From: Diphasiastrum complanatum
Lineage: Eukaryota; Streptophyta; Lycopodiopsida; Lycopodiales; Lycopodiaceae
Reading direction: 5' to 3'
DNA length: 64,000 bases
Assembly (NCBI GenBank): GCA_029204225.1
Contig: CM055095.1
Location: forward strand, 58,922,865-58,986,864
The notes under the pieces were generated by a model. That model searched no databases. It had not been told where the DNA came from and saw only the letters and a list, made by a program, of their open reading frames with translations. Positions 59,101 to 64,000 of the stretch are shown here, piece by piece; positions within the stretch are counted from its first letter, which is position 1; each line of letters starts with the position of its first letter. A program made the position numbers and the translations under genes.

Positions 59101-59439
59101 AGAAACAATCCACGACATCGAATGATCCACGAACCTCGTTGCAGCGATGCTTCTTTCTCGAGCATCACGATCCATACACCAAATTGGCTAGTAATCCACC
59201 AACCTTACAGTTGAGAGATTTGAATGGATTTCCACCGGGCACTACAAGCATACCAGCGGGAGTATATACACTCTCTCGATCTGACAGTGAGGCAATCGGC
59301 GTTGTTTGCAAAAGATTTAACTCTATTGGCGTCCGTTACTACTCGATGGGATGATTGCCTTCCAACCTTGGCTTTCAATCCAATAAAACCAATGGCATCA
59401 GATAGTGTCAAAAAGCAGCTACTAGTCACAAGATTATAA
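59101..59439 (+). pseudogene. Post-integrase Gypsy ORF, conserved C-terminal domain (copy 3)
   Basis: In one frame this reads IHTPNWLVIHQ (about 59161), two stops, then MDFHRALQAYQREYIHS (59224 on), TVRQSALFAKDLTLLASV and DDCLPTLAFNPIKPMA, to a stop at about 59437. It aligns residue for residue with copy 1 (IHTPNWPIIHQ at 17916; VDFNRALQFYVAEYRHS at 17970; TVRQSAVFANDLTMLASV; DDCLPQLAFDPNKPMA). The TGA at 59221-59223, just before ATG 59224, lies at the same aligned position as the TAA at 17967-17969 in copy 1. The coiled-coil part is absent here; a minus-strand Copia end abuts on the left. Confidence 0.65.
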
Positions 59440-59686
59440 TTCTATGCTGCCATGATGGGAGGCTCCTGAGAATCTTGATTCACTACTTGGACAACCTCAA
59501 AGTGGATCGCCGGAGCCCATAGGTGTTTTTTGCCACACAACTTGGATTTCAACACTGCCCGACTCGACTTCATGGAGAAGGTGCAATATCATTCAATAAA
59601 GATTCGACATGATGTTGATAAAAGCCACAGTAACTCAGTCTCACAAGTGTCATGGGGCCGCCACCAGGTTTGGTGGGAGATACTGT

Positions 59687-60186
59687 TGGAGGGTTTGCAG
59701 ATATCGAGGCAACCCTAACCCTAATTAATAAGTGAGAGGTATTTGGCACCCTGCGTGTGTAAGTCCAACTCGATGATCACATAGTTATTTGATTAGTTAC
59801 AAGTTAATAAAAGGACTTTAGGCCTTTTTGCGGGACTTTTAATGTCGCAAGGCCTAACTGTCAAGTTAGTGAATAAAGTTGGGTCTCCCACCAAAATTGG
59901 TTGAAATTCAATTTCAAATTGGCTCCCTCCAATTTTGAATGGGTTCCCACTCTTTTTTAAGTTTGAATAGTTAGGGAGGTATAAATGGACCAATAGGATT
60001 TTGAGGCCAAGGTCCTCCTCTCCACTATACATAGGGGCAAACTCGAGTTGCTCCTCATGTTCATAACCTCATTCCTATACAAGTAGATTGGTTCTCTTAT
60101 GAAATGGATTTGTGAATGTCCTTGCTCTCTATCACTTTCCCTCCATCTCTCATGCTTTTATTGTGTTTGCTAATTGTTGGATCTGA
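59687..60186 (+). mobile_element. Copia LTR-like sequence before gag
   Basis: It starts tgttggagggtttgc (shared with 47175) and is non-coding. Near 59990-60060 it has a TATA-like tataaatgg and downstream CT-rich sequence, as expected for an LTR promoter. It runs straight into gag at 60187 without the normal gag N-terminus or a visible primer site. Confidence 0.6.
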
Positions 60187-60970
60187 ATATAGGTTAGAAT
60201 GGAATCTGTCTTAATACTACAAGATGTGATGGATATTGTACTTGGCATTGAAGAAGAACCACAAATTGCTCAAGAAATTCCAAAGTACAAAAAGAGAGCC
60301 AGGATGGCTCTGCATTATATTAAGATGATTGTCTCAAATGACATCTTAAGAGAAATTGGCGCTTGCACTAATACCAAAGATGCTTGGGATACTCTCAAGT
60401 CTATCTATGAGGCAAAGAATACTTCTAGACTTCTAACACTAAGAAACCAAATTTTTCAAAGTGTACAGAGAAGTGATGAATGTGCTTCAGCTTATGTAAT
60501 GAGAGTTAAAGACCTCCATAGAGAATTGTCATGCATAGGAGACTCCATCAACCAAAATGAACTTGTTCAAGTCATACTTAATGGGTTAAAGGAGAAATAT
60601 GACAATCTTGATCAAAGTTATGCCATTAAGGAGGAGCTACCAAGTTTCGAAGCACTCCAAAGTGTGCTCATTTCTGAAGAATCAAGACAAGAGTATAAAC
60701 TCTTAAAAATGGAGAGACTGTCTCTCAACATTGATGGTAAAGCTCTCTTTACCAAAGACAAGCACAAGACAAGAACTAAGAATCAACATCAATCCTCTTC
60801 AAGCAAGAACAATCTTATTTCCAAGGAGAAAGGAGATGAGGATGAGTCCTCTCAAGCTTTCACATCCAAGAAGAAGAAGAAAAACATCAAGTGTTTTTTT
60901 TTTGGCAAGAAGGGGCATTATGCCACCAATCGCTTCAAGAAGAAGAATCAATTCAAGCAAGCCGAGCTAC
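60187..60970 (+). mobile_element. Copia gag with a broken zinc knuckle
   Basis: Gag is open from ATG 60199 (VRMESVLILQDVMDIVLG) through DAWDTLKSIYEAKNTSRLL and LVQVILNGLKEKYDN to a Lys-rich tail. The knuckle reads CFFFGKKGHYATNR: the second and last Cys of CX2CX4HX4C are replaced by Phe and Arg, so it cannot bind zinc normally. The gag is homologous to that at 19106-19840. Its N-terminal ~25 residues are cut off at 60187, where a stop (TAG) precedes VRMES. The last ~18 codons of the open frame (60972-61026) are antisense to minus-strand Copia integrase, so the true gag ends near 60970. Confidence 0.82.
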
Positions 60971-60971
60971 G

Positions 60972-61882
60972 TATATGGCACTCTGAGAAACTGATGCTCA
61001 ATTACTCTATTTTGGCAGAAGCTTGAGAACTCCTTGCTTGAATACTCACCTCTGTTGTCGGACCTGATTGTCTGCAACTTTTTGGAGGTGTGTCTTTCTG
61101 CAAATGTTGAACTTCTTGAAAGTATCAAACACTTAAGATTTTTTCTTTAAGTAAAAGATTGTAGTCATCCTGCTATAATCATCAATAAAGGTGAGAAGTA
61201 TCGAGATCTTGAGAGAGAGTCGACTTCCATCGGTCCATAGACATCTGATTGAACAAGCTCAAGGATGTCCTTGGCTCTTCTGTCTTCATGCACAAATGGA
61301 CTTCGATGTTGCTTGCCCTTCTGACAGGCTTCACAGAAGTCGAAATCTAGTCTTGTTATCTTCAGACCAATAACAATCTCTTTTTTGCTCATGTCGTATA
61401 GACTCCTCATATTCAAGTGATATATTCTTTTGTGCCAAAGATGATTTTCACTTTCAGATGCATTTAATATGCTATCATAGCTGCTGATAATTTTAGCTTG
61501 ATATACGTTACCTTGTTTGGACCCGACACAGCATTTTTGCCCGATTATTTGGCATATTTTCCCATCTCACTTCGTACTTATGCTTTAGTTTCTCCCACAC
61601 TTTATGGCTGCTTTCACAATCTTCAATCTGCATGAGGATTTCTTCATTTATGGACACGATGTTTGTCATTGCGCGTTCATCCTTCCTTATCCATTCAGCT
61701 CTCCTTGGGTCTCCCTCTGGAGGCTTTTCTTCTATGAGAACAGTCACTGACCATATTTCTTCGCATTTGAGAAGCGTTTTGATTTTGAACCATACGCGAT
61801 AGTTTGCACTATCAAGATTGATTGCAATCCTAGTCTGAATTGTAATAGCCATATTGTATCTAATGAATCTGCTCTGATACCA
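60972..61882 (-). mobile_element. Copia gag-to-integrase relic with primer-binding site
   Basis: The minus strand carries a primer site TGGTATCAGAGC (61871-61882), gag (61508-61852: LDSANYRVWFKIKTLLKCEE, SHKVWEKLKHKYEVRWE), then, after loss of the zinc knuckle and protease, the pre-integrase and integrase start (61165-61416: FCEACQKGKQHRSPF, LVQSDVYGPMEVDS) and, frame-shifted, the second-Asp region LQTIRSDNRGEYSSKEF, down to EHQFLRVPYT at about 60975. There it is cut by the plus-strand gag. Its 5' LTR should begin at 61883 (TGTCCGAG on the plus strand). Confidence 0.85.
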
Positions 61883-62530
61883 TGTCCGAGAATCCGACTT
61901 TGCAAGTTTTGAGTGCGTTGCTCAGCTACATAGGCCTATTTTGGACGGAGGTGTGCTACACTATGAATTCAATTGCAAGACCTAGATATGCGACTGTCAA
62001 TCACAAACACTGGCAATCAATCAAATAATAACAGACATAACACAACAAACACAATTGGAAAACAGAATGTATTTTGTACTTCTGTTTTTGTTTCAAAGTG
62101 ATTCGGCAATGTCTCACTCGTTGGTGGCCTGACGTTCCTCTTACAATCTTTTCATTGCATTGCTCTATTATGATTTCTAACCTATACTTATGTCTCACAT
62201 TGTGAGATTTTTCTTTGTCTTATGTGCCCAAGGGTACTCTATAGACATTAATATATTCTATTCTATTCTCTCTCTCTCTCTCTCTCTAGGTATGACATTA
62301 GGATTCTCCTCTTGGAGAACCTTCACATCATTCTATCAGATGTCTGTGGACTGTTTTAATCTGCATGTGTGATGTAGTGTTCTCGAGTCAGGCTTTCCCA
62401 CCGGAGGTTCAATTCCTTGCCCACATGTGGATGAATACCTGAACCAAAGGCTTGTCTACAATGTGAAACGACATCTACTCTAGTCATGGTACAGTTCTGT
62501 TTAGTCCCAAAGACCATTGGCCTTAAACGT
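61883..62530 (-). mobile_element. Probable 5' LTR of the minus-strand Copia
   Basis: It adjoins the primer site at 61882 and is non-coding. The far end is not defined: the LTR start motif seen at 58763 (tgttggagatgg) was not found here, so it may be truncated. A short (CT)n run lies at 62269-62287. Confidence 0.45.
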
Positions 62531-62538
62531 TGATAAAG

Positions 62539-62657
<119 letters not shown>

Positions 62658-62689
62658 GATGGAGATGGCGTTGCAGTAGGAGTGGCTCT

Positions 62690-62925
62690 TCCTTGTCTAT
62701 GGCCATCCTTCACCATCACTGAGTGGCCAGGAGCCTCCATCGCGGGTCTCCACAGGTGTCCCATCACTAACTGGCCATGTATCACGGGTCTCCACAGATC
62801 AGGAGCCTCCATTGCGGGTCTCCACAGTTGACACATTGCTAACTAGCCAGGTATCGCGGGTCTCCACAGATACACCATCGCTAATTGGCCAGGTCTCTCC
62901 CCGCGGGTCTCCACTGATGAAACCA
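62690..62925. repeat. Imperfect minisatellite around cgggtctccac
   Basis: The phrase cgggtctccaca recurs about five times (near 62743, 62784, 62813, 62857 and 62901), mostly with a second phrase close to catcgctaa(c/t)tggccagg. Spacing is irregular, about 30-47 bp. It sits between the CT run and the LINE ORF1 and may be part of the LINE 5' untranslated region. Confidence 0.7.
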
Positions 62926-63234
62926 GCTCCACCATCGCTCCACCAGCTCTACCAGCTCCCTTGATGAAACCAGCTCCAGCTCTGATATCATCCACCAGCG
63001 CTGCATCCGGCTCCAGCATCGATGCAGATCCGTTGTCTCCTAGCGCTACAGCTCCTCCTCTGTCCACCAGCGCTCCAGATTCCAATGATACAAAAGTCTC
63101 TTTCTCGCTGTCCACCAGCGCTACATAGGCACTAGCTTTTGTTTCCAATCAGTATGCCAATGCTCCCAATGTTGCTCAGAGACCTAGTGATGGCACTGCT
63201 GTGGTTACAGATGGAATCATGGGCGGTATGAAAG

Positions 63235-63994
63235 ATGAGACTGTTGCCTACAGTCCATACTCCTTGCCCTCCACCTGCTCACTCCTCTTTCTTGATACCT
63301 GAGATCTATACACCTGCCAAGTCATTTGAGCAATACATTTTCTCCTACATCGAGCAAATCAAGAACGAATCCACCTCTCTACGAAAAGAAATGGGACAGC
63401 TTCAAACGGTCATTCACACTATGGCCACTGAACGAGAAATCATGTTAGCCCGGATTACTTCTTTGGAGGCAACAACAAGTAACCAAGGAGAACCTACTAA
63501 GATTCAAGAGTTGGAAGAGAAGATAGAGCAACATAAGGCTGAGACAAAATCGTGGGCTTCTCTGTTCAAGGAGGATGTTAGGGAGGGTACACCATCCTTC
63601 AACCAAGTCATTTCGGCCACCATATCCGAAGAGCAAATGCGAGAATACAAAGCCATGAATATTAGGGTCTGCGGAGTTGAAGACACTAACGATCCAATGA
63701 CTGAAGCAGCCAGCTTTCTCTCAACCACACTCTCCCATCACTCCAAGAGATTGGAGAACCAAGAGAGACCCCTCTACACTCATAGTTCGCTTCACGAATC
63801 TGGAAGAGAGACGGGCAACTCTCAAACTATGGGCCAAGCTTAGAGGTACACTTATATTTATGGATGATGATCTCACTCCCATGCAAGTTGCGGATCGAAA
63901 AAAAGCACTCATTGAGGCAAAAGCTTTGGGGAAGAGGGTAATTTATCGGGATGGCAAGGCTCGATACATTGATCCTCCAAATTCTGACAAATAG
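63235..63994 (+). mobile_element. L1-type LINE ORF1, frameshifted, at the window edge
   Basis: The product is an RNA-binding chaperone of L1-type retrotransposons. From about 63320 the frame shows a coiled coil (SYIEQIKNESTSLRKEMGQL to IQELEEKIEQHKAETKSW), then the start of the RRM-like domain (EYKAMNIRVCGVED). Near 63745 the frame changes; the correct reading goes on as DWRTKRDPSTLIVRFTNLEE, RRATLKLWAKLRGTLIFMDD, LTPMQVADRKKALIEAKALG and YRDGKARYIDPPNSDK, stopping at TAG 63992-63994. This is the order of the L1 ORF1 coiled coil, RRM and C-terminal domain. ORF2 would lie beyond the window. A Ser/Pro/Ala-rich frame at 62900-63230 may be its N-terminal extension. Confidence 0.75.
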
Positions 63995-64000
63995 GGATTC

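Noticed and set aside
61871-61882. Sequence complementary to the 3' end of initiator tRNA-Met, considered as a tRNA gene fragment.
   Set aside because: It is only 12 bases, lies between gag and LTR of a Copia element, and is its primer-binding site.
63235-63843. Considered as a fourth copy of the Gypsy extra ORF because of its coiled coil.
   Set aside because: The following RRM-like and C-terminal readings (LIVRFTNLEE, FMDDDLTP) fit L1 ORF1, and the VD(F/W)xRxL domain is absent.

Overview
The window is nuclear DNA of a land plant. Two host genes have spliceosomal introns with GT..AG ends and plant-like products, and almost everything else is decayed plant LTR retrotransposon (Copia and Gypsy), one LINE fragment, short inverted-repeat elements and microsatellites. 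Kilobase-scale introns carrying nested retrotransposons suggest a large-genome lineage such as a fern or gymnosperm; the species cannot be fixed from this sequence.

Host genes. (1) 1120-2352 (+) is the 3' part of a GPI mannosyltransferase 1 gene (PIG-M; PNT1 in Arabidopsis): two exons, about 307 residues, with the 5' end not found and probably outside the window. (2) 27222-44755 (+) is a complete AP-2 complex medium (mu) subunit gene, AP2M. I could place 13 exons with consistent phases that give 439 codons plus stop. Its introns 1, 2, 6 and 7 hold a chromovirus relic, a palindrome-rich segment, microsatellites, an inverted-repeat element, and a Gypsy LTR pair with a 5.4-kb antisense Copia beside it.

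Layout. 2.4-9.6 kb: gene-free, with a GC-richer island at 7.2-8.2 kb containing a long hairpin. 9.6-14.4 kb: minus-strand Copia relics, one with a Gypsy integrase tail spliced into it on the opposite strand. 14.4-18.25 kb: plus-strand Gypsy with four zinc-knuckle motifs, its pol core deleted and an extra coiled-coil ORF after integrase. 18.25-21.5 kb: Copia LTR, gag and protease followed by an unidentified coding-like module. 21.5-24 kb: a second Gypsy coiled-coil ORF and its LTR. 24.3-25.8 kb: Copia integrase/RT. 26.15-26.86 kb: about eight copies of a ~90-bp tandem repeat just upstream of AP2M. 45-63 kb: Copia/Gypsy fragments in both orientations, an LTR pair with almost no interior, an unidentified two-exon candidate at 56.9-57.6 kb, a third copy of the Gypsy extra-ORF domain at 59.2 kb, and a LINE ORF1 at the right edge.

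The least explained item is the post-integrase ORF family. Copies at 17.1-18.2, 21.5-22.5 and (partial) 59.1-59.4 kb share a C-terminal domain with the pattern VD(F/W)xRxLxxYxxE; the first two also have a coiled coil. Two copies carry a stop codon at the same aligned position. I do not recognise this domain.
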